Origin: Verrucomicrobiota bacterium
Lineage (GTDB): Bacteria > Verrucomicrobiota > Verrucomicrobiia > Limisphaerales > AV2
Direction of reading: 5' to 3'
Assembly (NCBI GenBank): GCA_003219345.1
Contig: QHOP01000362.1
Span: 1 to 22,104 of the forward strand
Length of the DNA stretch: 22,104 nt
Part shown: positions 1 through 8,624 of the stretch, piece by piece
How positions within the stretch are numbered: the stretch's first letter is position 1
Layout of the letters: each line of letters starts with the position of its first letter
Position numbers and translations under genes: made by a program
Notes under the pieces: generated by a model
What the model saw: only the letters and a program-made list of their open reading frames with translations
Told to the model about the DNA's origin: nothing
Database searches by the model: none

Positions 1-2240
1 TGCAATTCCGGTTTGCGATTCGAGAGCGTCGTGTCCACGTCCACGACGCCCTTGTCGGAGCTCAATCGCCGGATGATCCCGTCCGCGTATTCGGAAAGCT
101 TGTCGAGGTCCGGGCCCAGCAGGTTGAACGACAAATCGGAGTTACGGCCGCCGGTGCTGATGTTGGAAATCAACTGCACGCTGGAACGCACGTCGGGATA
201 GTCGGCCAAAGCGCGGCGGGCCAGGCTCATGACCTGAAATTGCGGCCACCGGCGCGTCCGGCCGAACAACGTTGACCAGAACCCGCCCAGATCGGGCAAG
301 CGACAGTAAATCGTGGCGAGCGTCACGTCGCCTTCGGCCTTGCCCACGCGTCCGGACGTTTCGCCGATTGTCGCGAGCGTGTCGGTGATGGCCTGCTGCC
401 CGTCGATGCGAACGGCCTTCAACCTTTGGTCAATTTCGGCGCAAATGTCCGCCGACCGCTGCAACGTGGAACCTTCCGGTGTTTGCAGCGCAATTTCAAA
501 CTCGCTGGCGTCGTCCTGCGGCAGGAAAGTGAACTTAGTCAGCTTGCCGAGCACGAACAGCGAGAGCACGCACGCTCCCGCGCCGCAAACGATGATCCGG
601 CGGTGACGCAGGCTCCAGCGCAGCACCGCGATATAATGACCCGACAGCCAGCGCAGCAGAACGCCGCCATGGGCCTTCTTCGCGCGAATCTTTTCATCGT
701 CGGTATGCCTGAGGAAACGCGATGCGAGCATCGGCGTAAGCGTGAACGAAACGAAGAGCGACACCAGGATGGCGAACGCGACTGTCACGCCATAGCTCGA
801 AAAGAACATGCCGGTGCGGCCCTTCATGAACGCCAGCGGGAGGAAAATCACCACCAGCGACAGCGTCGTGGCCATGACGGCGAGGGCGATTTCCCGCGTG
901 GCATAACTGGCGGCCCGGACTGCCGACCAGCCCTTCTCCTCCATCGTGTGGTGAATGTTTTCGAGCACGACGATGGCATCATCGATCACGATGCCCACCG
1001 CGAACACCATGCCGAGCATCGTGAAGTTGTTGAGCGTATAATTCATCGCGCGCATCAAAGCGAAGGTGGCAACGAGCGGAGCCGGAATGGCAATCGAGGC
1101 GATGACCGTGCCGCGCCAGTCGTGGAGAAAGAAGAAAACCGTCAGCGCCACCAGCACGGCGCCCATCAGCAGGTGGGAGCTGACTTCGTGCAGCGAGCGT
1201 TTAATGAAGCGCGACTGGTCGCGGATGATATTCACTTTGAAATCCCGCGGAATGATCGGCTCCAGCTCCTTCAGCTTCCCTTTCACCCCGTCTATCACTT
1301 TGACCGTGTTCGAGCCGGATTGCTTGCGAACAACGAGCGTCACGGCGTTCACTTCGTTGAGTCGCGACAGCGAGCGCGGTTCTTCGACGGAGTCGGTCAC
1401 CGCAGCGACGTCGCTCAGCCGAATGGGCTGCGTGCCGACCGCGGCGATGATAAGGTCGTTGAAATCCCTGACACTGCCCATCCGGCCCAGCGTGCGCACG
1501 ACCAGTTCGCGCGTGCCCTGGTCCACGCGGCCGGCGGGCACTTCGAGATTCTGCTGCAACAGCGCCGTACGGACATCCTCGATCGTCAGGCCGCGGGCGC
1601 GGAGCTTGTCGATATCGACGGCCACCTGCACGGCGCGCGTGCGGCCGCCGATCATGATCACCGCGCCGACGTCCGGCACCGTTTCCAGGATCTGCTTGAT
1701 CTGCCTGTCCACGATGTAGGTGATCTCCTTCAGATCGCGCGGCGCGCTGACACTGAGAGACATGACCGGCACGGCGTCGAGATCGAATTTGTCGATGATC
1801 GGCGTGTCGGTGCCTTGCGGCAGTTGCGACAAAATCGTGTTCACCTTGTCGCGCACGTCCTGGGCAGCGATGTCGCGGTTGCGTTCGAGGAAGAACTGAA
1901 TGGTGATGCGCGAGACGCCCTCGATGGTCGTGCTGCTCAGCTCGTCGATGCCCTGGACCGTGTTGATGATTTCCTCCAGCGGCTTGGTCACGCTCGTTTC
2001 CATTTCTTCCGGCGACGCGCCGCGCAGCGTGGTGGTGACGGTGACGATGGGCAGTTCGACGTTCGGGAACTGGTCCACGCCGATGCTCCGGAACGAAAAC
2101 CAGCCGAGCACGACGAAGAACAGATTGATCATCGTCGCAAAAACCGGCCGCGAGATGCAAAGGTCGGCGATGCCGAGGCCGCGCGTGGCTTGCGCAGACA
2201 CCTCGGAAGCAGGCGGGTGAGCTGGCGGCTCCGGGCTCAT
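1..2240 (-). CDS. RND efflux permease, second of two (3' end outside window)
   Basis: This is the N-terminal 746 residues of an inner-membrane resistance-nodulation-division (RND) permease, which exports substrates using the proton gradient. The frame is open from ATG at 2240 to the window edge with no stop; full-length family members have about 1,020-1,050 residues, so roughly 300 are missing. TM1 lies near residues 32-50 after a 30-residue polar N-terminus, followed by the porter domain (about 55-345). The TM4 motif GIVIDDAIVVLENI contains the Asp pair D420-D421 that matches the proton-relay aspartates of AcrB. A loop with LPQDDASEFEI opens the second porter repeat. The gene is the last of the TetR-MFP-RND-MFP-RND set, 127 nt after the upstream MFP, and that gap is filled by repeats. 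No Shine-Dalgarno is evident. Family assignment is firm; the substrate cannot be told (hydrophobe/amphiphile or MdtC-like multidrug type rather than heavy metal). Confidence 0.93.
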   Translation of the reverse strand, partial: MSPEPPAHPPASEVSAQATRGLGIADLCISRPVFATMINLFFVVLGWFSFRSIGVDQFPNVELPIVTVTTTLRGASPEEMETSVTKPLEEIINTVQGIDELSSTTIEGVSRITIQFFLERNRDIAAQDVRDKVNTILSQLPQGTDTPIIDKFDLDAVPVMSLSVSAPRDLKEITYIVDRQIKQILETVPDVGAVIMIGGRTRAVQVAVDIDKLRARGLTIEDVRTALLQQNLEVPAGRVDQGTRELVVRTLGRMGSVRDFNDLIIAAVGTQPIRLSDVAAVTDSVEEPRSLSRLNEVNAVTLVVRKQSGSNTVKVIDGVKGKLKELEPIIPRDFKVNIIRDQSRFIKRSLHEVSSHLLMGAVLVALTVFFFLHDWRGTVIASIAIPAPLVATFALMRAMNYTLNNFTMLGMVFAVGIVIDDAIVVLENIHHTMEEKGWSAVRAASYATREIALAVMATTLSLVVIFLPLAFMKGRTGMFFSSYGVTVAFAILVSLFVSFTLTPMLASRFLRHTDDEKIRAKKAHGGVLLRWLSGHYIAVLRWSLRHRRIIVCGAGACVLSLFVLGKLTKFTFLPQDDASEFEIALQTPEGSTLQRSADICAEIDQRLKAVRIDGQQAITDTLATIGETSGRVGKAEGDVTLATIYCRLPDLGGFWSTLFGRTRRWPQFQVMSLARRALADYPDVRSSVQLISNISTGGRNSDLSFNLLGPDLDKLSEYADGIIRRLSSDKGVVDVDTTLSNRKPEL

Positions 2241-2260
2241 CGGGCGGGAGTTTCGGAAAT

Positions 2261-2288
2261 GACGAAGGACGAAGGACGAAGGACGAAA
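2261..2288. repeat. Four tandem 7-bp repeats (GACGAAG)
   Basis: Three exact copies of GACGAAG are followed by a fourth, GACGAAA. They lie 21-48 nt upstream of the start codon of the second RND permease, in what should be its leader. The same words recur in the neighbouring dispersed repeat, so this is probably part of that element. A change in copy number would alter the leader length but not a reading frame. Confidence 0.85.
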
Positions 2289-2397
2289 GAATGACCAGGT
2301 CCGAATGATAAAGCGGGCGACCCGTCAGCCGGGCGCGGTTCGGTTTTCGCGCTACGGATTTCTTTCCTCATTCGGATTTCGGGCTTCGCCATTCTTT
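2286..2397. repeat. Dispersed intergenic repeat, two inverted copies
   Basis: Between the second MFP and the second RND gene, two 8-bp word pairs face each other: AAAGAATG (2286-2293) with CATTCTTT (2390-2397), and TCCGAATG (2300-2307) with CATTCGGA (2369-2376). The right arm contains TTCGGATTTCG (2371-2381) and TTTCGGGCTTCG (2377-2388). Both words recur, directly or inverted, in the spacer at 16383-16480. The right arm overlaps the last codons and stop of the MFP gene. No transposase or target-site duplication is visible. It could fold into an imperfect hairpin in mRNA, but it lacks a T tract. Confidence 0.65.
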
Positions 2398-3609
2398 GAC
2401 CGCGAGGCCATTGGCCTGGTTGTTTGCCATCGTCTCCCTCACCCGCACTTTCACGCCCTCATATAGTTTGCTCAAGCCGCTGGTGGCGACGGCCTCGCCT
2501 GGTTTCAGTCCCGAGAAAACCTGCTGGCGGCCATCTTTGACCCGTCCCACCTCGACCGGGCGACTGTGCGCGACCCCGCTTTTGTCCACCACGAAAACCC
2601 GGGTCACACCGGCGAACGTGACGACCGCGTCGAGCGGCACGACCGGCGTGGGCACGTCGCGCGCGAGGATCAGTTGTCCCCGCGCGTAGGTGCTGGCCTT
2701 GAGGCGATGATCGGCGTTTTGCACCAGCGCGCCGAACGGAAAGGCCCGCGTGGACAGGTTCACCGAGGGGCTGATCAAATAGACTCTTCCTTCGAACATC
2801 TGGTTCGTGCCGTAAGCGTCCACCCAAAAAATCACCTGCTGTTCCTTGACCACCTTGCCGGCATAGCTTTCGGGCGCCTGCACGATCAGTTTCAAAACGT
2901 TGTCATTTACCGCACGGAACATCGGCGCGCCGGCCTTCAGATAATCGCCCGCGCTGGCGATGCGCTCGGCGATGGCGGCGTCGAAAGGCGCTTTGACGTG
3001 CGAACGCTGCAAATTCAGCCGCGCCACGGCGTTGGCGGCCTCGTCGGCCTTGACTTCCGCGCGTGCTTGCTCCGCGGCAGCGACGGCCGAGTCAAGATCG
3101 CTCTGGGAAGCGATATTGCTTTTGCGCAGCTCCTGAACGCGTTTGAGATTCAATTCGGCATTGTCCGCATTGGCTTTTGCCTTCGCGAGGTTCGCTTCGG
3201 CCTGGTGAGCGAGCGCCTCGTAGGTCGTGGTGTCGATTAACGCCAGTTCCTCGCCCCTCTTCACGCGGTCGCCGAAATCAACCAGTGTCTTTTCCACTTT
3301 TCCTTCGACTTCCGCTCCCAGCGTCGCTTCGTCTTTTGCGTAAAGGGTTCCCCAGATGTCCAGCCACCGGTCCATCGGCATGACCTCAACCTGGGCAACC
3401 GTAATGGCCACGGCGGCGTCCGCCTCGTGCTTCGCAGCGCTGGCCGCCGGTTTCGAACAGGAAACCAGGGCCAGCCACGGCAGCGCCGCCACCAAAAATC
3501 CGAGACTGTAACTCCAAGCCAGTCCGGGGAGCGCACGGCCCGGGCGTGCTCCCTGTGGCGGCCCACCGCAAGGAAACCATCGGGCAACGGGAAAATCTGG
3601 CAGGTTCAT
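2368..3609 (-). CDS. RND efflux membrane fusion protein (HlyD/AcrA family), second copy
   Basis: This 413-residue periplasmic adaptor would link an RND permease to an outer-membrane channel. It has an N-terminal hydrophobic segment (about 35-50) ending in a lipobox-like LVSC with Cys51, so it is probably a lipoprotein. A biotinyl/lipoyl-like segment follows (about 93-125, with 'EVEGKVEKTLVDFGDRVKRGE'-type features), then an Ala/Lys/Glu-rich coiled-coil hairpin (about 128-195), a beta-barrel beginning near 'VKAPFDAAIAERI', and a membrane-proximal domain. The start codon overlaps the stop of the upstream RND gene as ATGA, implying translational coupling. Two oddities stand out. About 30 extra residues precede the signal peptide and are encoded across a GC palindrome. 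The last residues, EWRSPKSE, are encoded by the dispersed repeat that runs into the gene. The family call is firm. Confidence 0.93.
   Translation of the reverse strand: MNLPDFPVARWFPCGGPPQGARPGRALPGLAWSYSLGFLVAALPWLALVSCSKPAASAAKHEADAAVAITVAQVEVMPMDRWLDIWGTLYAKDEATLGAEVEGKVEKTLVDFGDRVKRGEELALIDTTTYEALAHQAEANLAKAKANADNAELNLKRVQELRKSNIASQSDLDSAVAAAEQARAEVKADEAANAVARLNLQRSHVKAPFDAAIAERIASAGDYLKAGAPMFRAVNDNVLKLIVQAPESYAGKVVKEQQVIFWVDAYGTNQMFEGRVYLISPSVNLSTRAFPFGALVQNADHRLKASTYARGQLILARDVPTPVVPLDAVVTFAGVTRVFVVDKSGVAHSRPVEVGRVKDGRQQVFSGLKPGEAVATSGLSKLYEGVKVRVRETMANNQANGLAVKEWRSPKSE
3527..3553. repeat. GC-rich imperfect palindrome inside the 5' end of the second MFP gene
   Basis: GGGAGC (3527-3532) pairs with GCTCCC (3548-3553). 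A short ACG/CGT continuation follows a 2-nt bulge, and the perfect 8-bp palindrome GCCCGGGC (3538-3545) sits at the centre. It encodes about residues 19-28 of the MFP, in the unusual extension before its signal peptide. It may be an embedded palindromic intergenic-type repeat; that origin is inference. Confidence 0.5.
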
Positions 3610-6600
3610 TTGCTGGGCACCTGCTCCAGAGTCGCAGGCGCCGCGACGGGTTTGCGTTGGAAACGCTCCGCGAGATCGCTGAACAGTGTATAGACCACCG
3701 GGATGACCAACAGCGTAAGAAACGTGCTCGTGAGCATCCCGCCGACGACCGCAACGCCCATCGGCCGGCGGCTTTCGGCGCCCGCGCCGAAACCGATGGC
3801 GATGGGAAGGATGCCTGCGATGGTCGAAAAGGCCGTCATGAGAATCGGCCGCAGCCGGACCGTGCCCGCCTGGAGCATCGCGTCGTGAGCGTTGACGCCT
3901 TTGGCGCGCTGCTGATTGGCGAACTCAACGAGCAGGATGGAGTTCTTCGTCACCAGGCCGACGAGCAGCACCAGGCCGATCTGGCTGAACAAATTCAAAT
4001 TCATCGCGGGGATGACCGGCAGCACCCCGATCTTGCCGCCGAAATTGAGCAGCCACAGCAAGCCAAACGCGCCGACCGCCGCAAGCGGCACCGCAAGAAT
4101 GACCGTCAGTGGATGAACCAGGCTCTCGAACTGCGCGGCCAGCACCATGTAAACGATGATCAATGCCAGGATCAGCACGAGCCAGACTTCCTGGCCGGTA
4201 TCGCGCAGGTCGCGCGATTCGCCCGACCACGCGTAAAGGAACCCCGCCGGCAAATCGGCCCGCAGCATTTCTTCAACGCGATTGAGGACGGTGCCCAGCG
4301 GCATGCTGACGGGAGTGCCGGAGATCGTCGCGCTGCGCATCCGGTTGTAGTGCTCGATGGCGTTGGGAGCGGCGCCGACCTGGTGTTTGACGACGCTGCT
4401 GAGCTGAATGAGGTCGCCTCCGGGGTTGCGGACGTAAAGGCGGTCCAGGTCCTGCGGTTTCAGGCGCGAGTCGCGCTCCAATTGCGCCATCACGTAATAT
4501 TCCTTGCCGCTTATCTTGATGCGGCTGAGGTCAAGGCCGCCGAAAAGAATTTGCAAGGTGCGCGAAATATCCTCGACCGAAACGCCCAGCGCGCCGGCGC
4601 GATCGCGGTCAATGTCGAGCCGCAATTCCGGTTTGTTGACCTCGAACGACGAGCGGACGTTGACGAGGATGGGTTGGTCGCCGTTTTTCAGTTGCTGGAG
4701 TTTCGTCACCAGTTCGCCGGCATAACGATTCAAGGCGTCGAGGTCCTGCGACTGAATCGTCAATTGAAACGGCGCGCCGAATCCGCGCGTGAAAGCTTTC
4801 GGAATCTGCGGAATGGCGATCGCGCCCTCGACTTCGTTGATAAAACGGCTCTGCAACCCGCCCGGGCCGCGCACGATTTCCTGCACGGTGCGTTTGCGGT
4901 TCTCTTTGAAGTGGACGAAAGCGATGCCCTGATCGGCTTCGCCCGGTCCGTTCATCGCCAGCGCGACGACGGAGCCGTACAACTCAACCTCCGGCGTCTG
5001 TTTCAAGATGTTCTCGACCTTGTTGACCATGCGGCTGGTGTATTCGCTGGTCGCGCCGCGAGGCGAAATGACAAACGAGAGCAGCAAGCCGCGATCCTCT
5101 TCCGGGAGAAACTCCTGCTCCAACCCGGCATAAATCAAGCCCATCAGGACCAGACTGGCGAGGCCCGCGCCCAACACCGCCAGTCGATGCACCAGCGACC
5201 ATTCCAGCGCGCGGCGATAGGCGCCGTAGAACCAATTGAGCAGCTTCTCGAACGCAACCAGAACGAAGTTGTGATGTTTGTGCTCGGCGGTCTTCAGAAT
5301 CCGCGCGGCCATCGAAGGCGATAGCGTCAAAGCCACGAACGCCGAGATGATGACCGAACCCGCGACCGCCACGGCGAACTCGACAAACAACCGGCCCGTC
5401 TGGCTCTTCTGAAAAGCGAGCGGCGCGAAAACCGCCACCAGCGAAACGGTAATCGCGATGATGGCGAAGGCGATTTCTTCCATGGCCTTGAACGCGGCGG
5501 GCAACGGTTTCTCGCCTTGCTCGATGTGGCGGAAAATATTCTCCAGCACCACGATCGCGTCGTCCACGACCACGCCGATGGCGAGCACGAGCGCGAGCAT
5601 GGTGAGAATGTTCACCGAATAGCCGAACGCGTAGAGAATCGCGAACGTGCCGATGATGGAAACGGGAACCGCGATGGCCGGAATGAGCGTCGAGCGCACG
5701 TCGCGCAGGAACAAATAAATCACCAGCACCACCAGCACGAACGCAATGCCGAGCGTGGTCCAGACTTCATGGACTGAGCGCTCGACGAAGGTGGACGAAT
5801 CGTAGTTCACGACGAACTCGACGCCGGCGGGCAGCGTCGGCCGGATGCGTTCCATCTCCGCCTTGATGCCGTGGGCGACTTCGATGGTGTTGCCTTTGGA
5901 CTGCTTGACGATGCCGAGAAAGACGCAGGGCTGGCCGTTGTTGCGGGCGACCGTGCGGTAGTTTTCCACGCCGGCTTCAGCGCGTCCGATGTCACGCAGG
6001 CGGACGATCTTCGTGCCTTCGTTCTTGATGACGAGTTGATCGTATTGTTCGGCCGTCTTGAGTTCGCCGCGGGTCTCGATGGTCATCTCGCGGTCGAGAT
6101 TCTCAACGCGGCCGCTGGGCAACTCGACATTCTGCTGGTGCAGCGCGCGTTCGACGTCGAGCACCGTGACGCGACGGGCCGCCATTTTTTCCGAATCGAG
6201 CCAGAGCCGCATGGCGAAGCGCTGTTCGCCGGCGATCCAGACGCCGGAGACGCCCTTGACGATTTGGAGGCGGTTCTTGATTTGCATTTCGGCAAGGCGA
6301 GTGAGTTCGAGCGGCGTGTAGCGCGCGCTGTTCAGACCGAGCCAGATAATAGGGAATGCGTCCGCTTCCTGCTTGGCAATGATGGGCTCGCGAATGTCCA
6401 GCGGCAGGTTGCCGCGCACGCGCGAGACGCGGTCGCGCACGTCCTGCGCGCACAGGTCAATGGCGCGCGAGAGATCGAACTCGATGGTGATGCTGCTGAC
6501 CTGCTCGCGGCTCTGGCTGGTGAGGGTCTTTATTCCTTCGATATTGTTGATCTCCTCCTCGAGCCGCTCGGTGACTTCGGTTTCGACCACCTGCGCGTTG

Positions 6601-6761
6601 GCGCCCGGAAAGACCGTGGTGACGGAAACAATGGGCGGATCAATGTCCGGCAACTCGCGCACCGGCAGGCGTGACAGCCCGATGATGCCGAAGAGGATGA
6701 GACCGAGGCTCATCATCGTGGCGAGGACGGGACGTTGGATGCTTATCCTGGGGAGGACCAT
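3606..6761 (-). CDS. RND efflux permease, first of two
   Basis: This complete 1,051-residue RND permease has the usual family length. It shows TM1 (about 12-30), the porter domain with 'PDIDPPIVSVTT', and a TM4 motif GVVVDDAIVVLENI with the proton-relay pair D400-D401. The second half has a repeated porter domain and the TM10 motif GLVTKNSILLVEFAN, whose Lys matches AcrB K940. The substrate class looks like the AcrB/MexF-type drug pump group rather than CusA. The start is 1 nt after the upstream MFP stop, and the stop overlaps the next MFP start by 4 nt, so the three genes are almost certainly one transcript with coupled translation. The C-terminus (RKPVAAPATLEQVPSK) is short and polar. The substrate is unknown; regulation is probably by the TetR protein at the head of the set. 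Confidence 0.96.
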   Translation of the reverse strand: MVLPRISIQRPVLATMMSLGLILFGIIGLSRLPVRELPDIDPPIVSVTTVFPGANAQVVETEVTERLEEEINNIEGIKTLTSQSREQVSSITIEFDLSRAIDLCAQDVRDRVSRVRGNLPLDIREPIIAKQEADAFPIIWLGLNSARYTPLELTRLAEMQIKNRLQIVKGVSGVWIAGEQRFAMRLWLDSEKMAARRVTVLDVERALHQQNVELPSGRVENLDREMTIETRGELKTAEQYDQLVIKNEGTKIVRLRDIGRAEAGVENYRTVARNNGQPCVFLGIVKQSKGNTIEVAHGIKAEMERIRPTLPAGVEFVVNYDSSTFVERSVHEVWTTLGIAFVLVVLVIYLFLRDVRSTLIPAIAVPVSIIGTFAILYAFGYSVNILTMLALVLAIGVVVDDAIVVLENIFRHIEQGEKPLPAAFKAMEEIAFAIIAITVSLVAVFAPLAFQKSQTGRLFVEFAVAVAGSVIISAFVALTLSPSMAARILKTAEHKHHNFVLVAFEKLLNWFYGAYRRALEWSLVHRLAVLGAGLASLVLMGLIYAGLEQEFLPEEDRGLLLSFVISPRGATSEYTSRMVNKVENILKQTPEVELYGSVVALAMNGPGEADQGIAFVHFKENRKRTVQEIVRGPGGLQSRFINEVEGAIAIPQIPKAFTRGFGAPFQLTIQSQDLDALNRYAGELVTKLQQLKNGDQPILVNVRSSFEVNKPELRLDIDRDRAGALGVSVEDISRTLQILFGGLDLSRIKISGKEYYVMAQLERDSRLKPQDLDRLYVRNPGGDLIQLSSVVKHQVGAAPNAIEHYNRMRSATISGTPVSMPLGTVLNRVEEMLRADLPAGFLYAWSGESRDLRDTGQEVWLVLILALIIVYMVLAAQFESLVHPLTVILAVPLAAVGAFGLLWLLNFGGKIGVLPVIPAMNLNLFSQIGLVLLVGLVTKNSILLVEFANQQRAKGVNAHDAMLQAGTVRLRPILMTAFSTIAGILPIAIGFGAGAESRRPMGVAVVGGMLTSTFLTLLVIPVVYTLFSDLAERFQRKPVAAPATLEQVPSK

Positions 6762-6762
6762 T

Positions 6763-7839
6763 TCAGGAAGGTTTCAAATAGGGCGCCGCCGCTTCGGCCG
6801 GCGCGAGTTTCACCTTCGCTCCCGGCCCGATCTTCTGGACGCCCTCGACGACCACTTTTTCTCCGGCTTCGAGCCCGCCCACAATCTCCACCTGCCCCTC
6901 CAGGCGCAGACCGAGCTTGACCGGTCTGAGCTGCACGGTGCTGTTGGTGTCCACGGCAAAGACGATGGCGCGGTTGCCGTCCAGGAGCTGGCTCAAGGCG
7001 ACCTCGGGAATGACAATCGAGTTCTCGCGGACGTTCACGGTCAGATCAAGGTTGGCAAACATGCCCGGCTTGAGTTCGCGCTTCGGATTGGGGATCTCCG
7101 CTTTGACGAGTGTGGTGCGGGTGTTCGAGTCCACCGAGGGGGCGACGAAATAAACTTTGCCTTGAAACCGGTTCGTCGGATAAGCAGCCACTTTGAGGTC
7201 CAGCGTTTGCCCCACCTGCAACTGACTGAGAAATCGCTCCGGCACGTTGAGCTCGACCTTGATCGGGTCGAGATCGACCAACCAGGAAAGAACGGCGTCC
7301 CTGGCGATGACCTGGCCGGGGCTGATGATGCGCGCGCCCATAATGCCTGCAAATGGCGCGCAAATGCGCGTGTCTTTAAGCTCCCGCTTCCGGCGATCGA
7401 CGGTGGCCTGGTTTACGTCGAAAGAGGCCGTGACCTGGTCGTACTCCTGCTGCGAAATGAGCTGACCTTTGAACAGTTGTTTGGCGCGTTCAAAGTTTGC
7501 CTGGCTTAGCTTGAAATTGCTTTCGGCCTCGGCCAGAGCAGTGGCGATTTTGGTTTCGTCAAGTCGGATCAACAATTGGCCCTTCTCGACGCGCTGGCCT
7601 TCGCCGAAAAGAATATCCTGAACGATGCCTTCCGTCTCGGCCTTGATCTCCACCATCTCGTTGGCCGCCAGGCTGCCGATGAGCGAAAGCGATTCGGTCA
7701 CCGGTTGCCGCTTCGCCTCCACCGCGATCACTTGAACCGCGAAAATTTCTCCCGGTGCGCCGACGGCCTTCTTCGAGCAGCCAGTTGTCACGAAGCCGAC
7801 AGCCAAAACTACCGAGGAGGTGACAAGCGCGATTCTCAT
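6763..7839 (-). CDS. RND efflux membrane fusion protein (AcrA/HlyD family), first copy
   Basis: This 358-residue periplasmic adaptor has a short signal peptide (residues 1-20) ending in TTGC with Cys21, so it is probably a lipoprotein. The -3 position is Thr rather than the usual Leu. A lipoyl-like half-motif is seen at about 62-92 (EIKAETEGIVQDILFGEGQRV, truncated here), then a coiled-coil hairpin (about 95-150), the barrel segment 'ICAPFAGIMGARIISPGQ', and a C-terminal membrane-proximal domain ending in KLAPAEAAAPYLKPS. It starts 18 nt after the TetR gene and stops 1 nt before the RND permease start, so it belongs to the same operon and should pair with that permease. It differs clearly in sequence from the second MFP, so the two are not a recent duplication. 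Confidence 0.95.
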   Translation of the reverse strand: MRIALVTSSVVLAVGFVTTGCSKKAVGAPGEIFAVQVIAVEAKRQPVTESLSLIGSLAANEMVEIKAETEGIVQDILFGEGQRVEKGQLLIRLDETKIATALAEAESNFKLSQANFERAKQLFKGQLISQQEYDQVTASFDVNQATVDRRKRELKDTRICAPFAGIMGARIISPGQVIARDAVLSWLVDLDPIKVELNVPERFLSQLQVGQTLDLKVAAYPTNRFQGKVYFVAPSVDSNTRTTLVKAEIPNPKRELKPGMFANLDLTVNVRENSIVIPEVALSQLLDGNRAIVFAVDTNSTVQLRPVKLGLRLEGQVEIVGGLEAGEKVVVEGVQKIGPGAKVKLAPAEAAAPYLKPS

Positions 7840-7857
7840 TCTGATCCCTGATTTCGA

Positions 7858-8481
7858 TTACCGTTTGGCCCCCGCCCCCGCGAGAAAAAGTTCGACAATT
7901 CGCTCCGCCGTCTGCCGGTTCAATTTGCAATCCGGCATCAGCAGGTGCGCCATCAGGTAAATGTTCAACTGCCCGTAGATGCCGAACGCCAGTTCCTTGC
8001 TGTCGAACCGGCCGTCCAACTCGCCCGCTGCCTGGCCGCGTTTGATCAGATCATGAATCAACTCAAAGTTGCGAGCGCATTTGTCCAGGTAACGTACTTC
8101 CGCCGGCAACTCGCCGGGCGCCGCGAACGCTGTCGCGAAAGCGATCCGCATCAGCTCGCGGTTGTTCTGTAAAAACTCAAACAGCGCGGTCAAAATCTCC
8201 ACCAGCTTGTCCGCGAGCGTCCGGCCTCCCTCGGCGGCGGCTTGCATCAGTCGGAATCGTTCATCGTGCGCGTAGTCCACCAGCGCCTGATACAACTCCA
8301 GTTTGTTGTCGAAGTAGTAGTAAAGCGTCGGCTTGGTCACTTTGGCCGCTTCGACAATGTCCTGCACCGACGTGCCTTCGTACCCGCAATCGGCAAACTT
8401 TTTCAAAGCCGCCTGCAGGACTTGCTGACGTGTGGTGGAATCGGTTGTCAGCATGAACTTACCGGACGGTAGGGAGGGCAT
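7858..8481 (-). CDS. TetR/AcrR-family transcriptional regulator
   Basis: This protein of about 207 residues has a classic TetR N-terminal DNA-binding domain (about residues 18-65): 'ALKKFADCGYEGTSVQDIVEAA' leads into the recognition helix 'VTKPTLYYYFDNKLELYQAL'. The C-terminal helical domain would bind a ligand and dimerise. I chose ATG at 8481, which has GAGG just upstream. A GTG directly before it (8484) and a downstream ATG (8454, giving MLTTDSTT) are alternatives. It is the first gene of the efflux set, so it probably represses its own operon and responds to a pump substrate. I could not identify a convincing operator in the 143 nt upstream. Confidence 0.93.
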   Translation of the reverse strand: MPSLPSGKFMLTTDSTTRQQVLQAALKKFADCGYEGTSVQDIVEAAKVTKPTLYYYFDNKLELYQALVDYAHDERFRLMQAAAEGGRTLADKLVEILTALFEFLQNNRELMRIAFATAFAAPGELPAEVRYLDKCARNFELIHDLIKRGQAAGELDGRFDSKELAFGIYGQLNIYLMAHLLMPDCKLNRQTAERIVELFLAGAGAKR

Positions 8482-8624
8482 CACACCTCGTCAAACAGTT
8501 AATTGCCGGAGGAATACAATCGGTGCGAACGCTTTGGTCATGCGCGCGCGGCAAGCCATCAGAAAGACGCAAAAAAAGACACCCAACGGCGCTTAACCTC
8601 GCACCATTGTCACCGCATCGAAAC

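Noticed and set aside
1201..2160. A 319-codon minus-strand frame inside the second RND gene
   Set aside because: It is a shifted frame of the same strand. The RND protein reads through this region in another frame with all family motifs.
426..2294. A 622-codon plus-strand open frame opposite the second RND permease
   Set aside because: It has His/Arg/Asp-rich sequence with no domain, opposite a clear RND frame. It is a by-product of GC-rich codons. The same applies to plus-strand frames at 3546-5324, 6373-7509, 16493-17722 and 18226-20031.
8571..8602. A T7 tract on the minus strand after the permease trio, as a possible terminator
   Set aside because: The upstream stem is only about 5 bp with a G-U pair, and it is about 10 nt from the T tract, so it does not fit a standard terminator.
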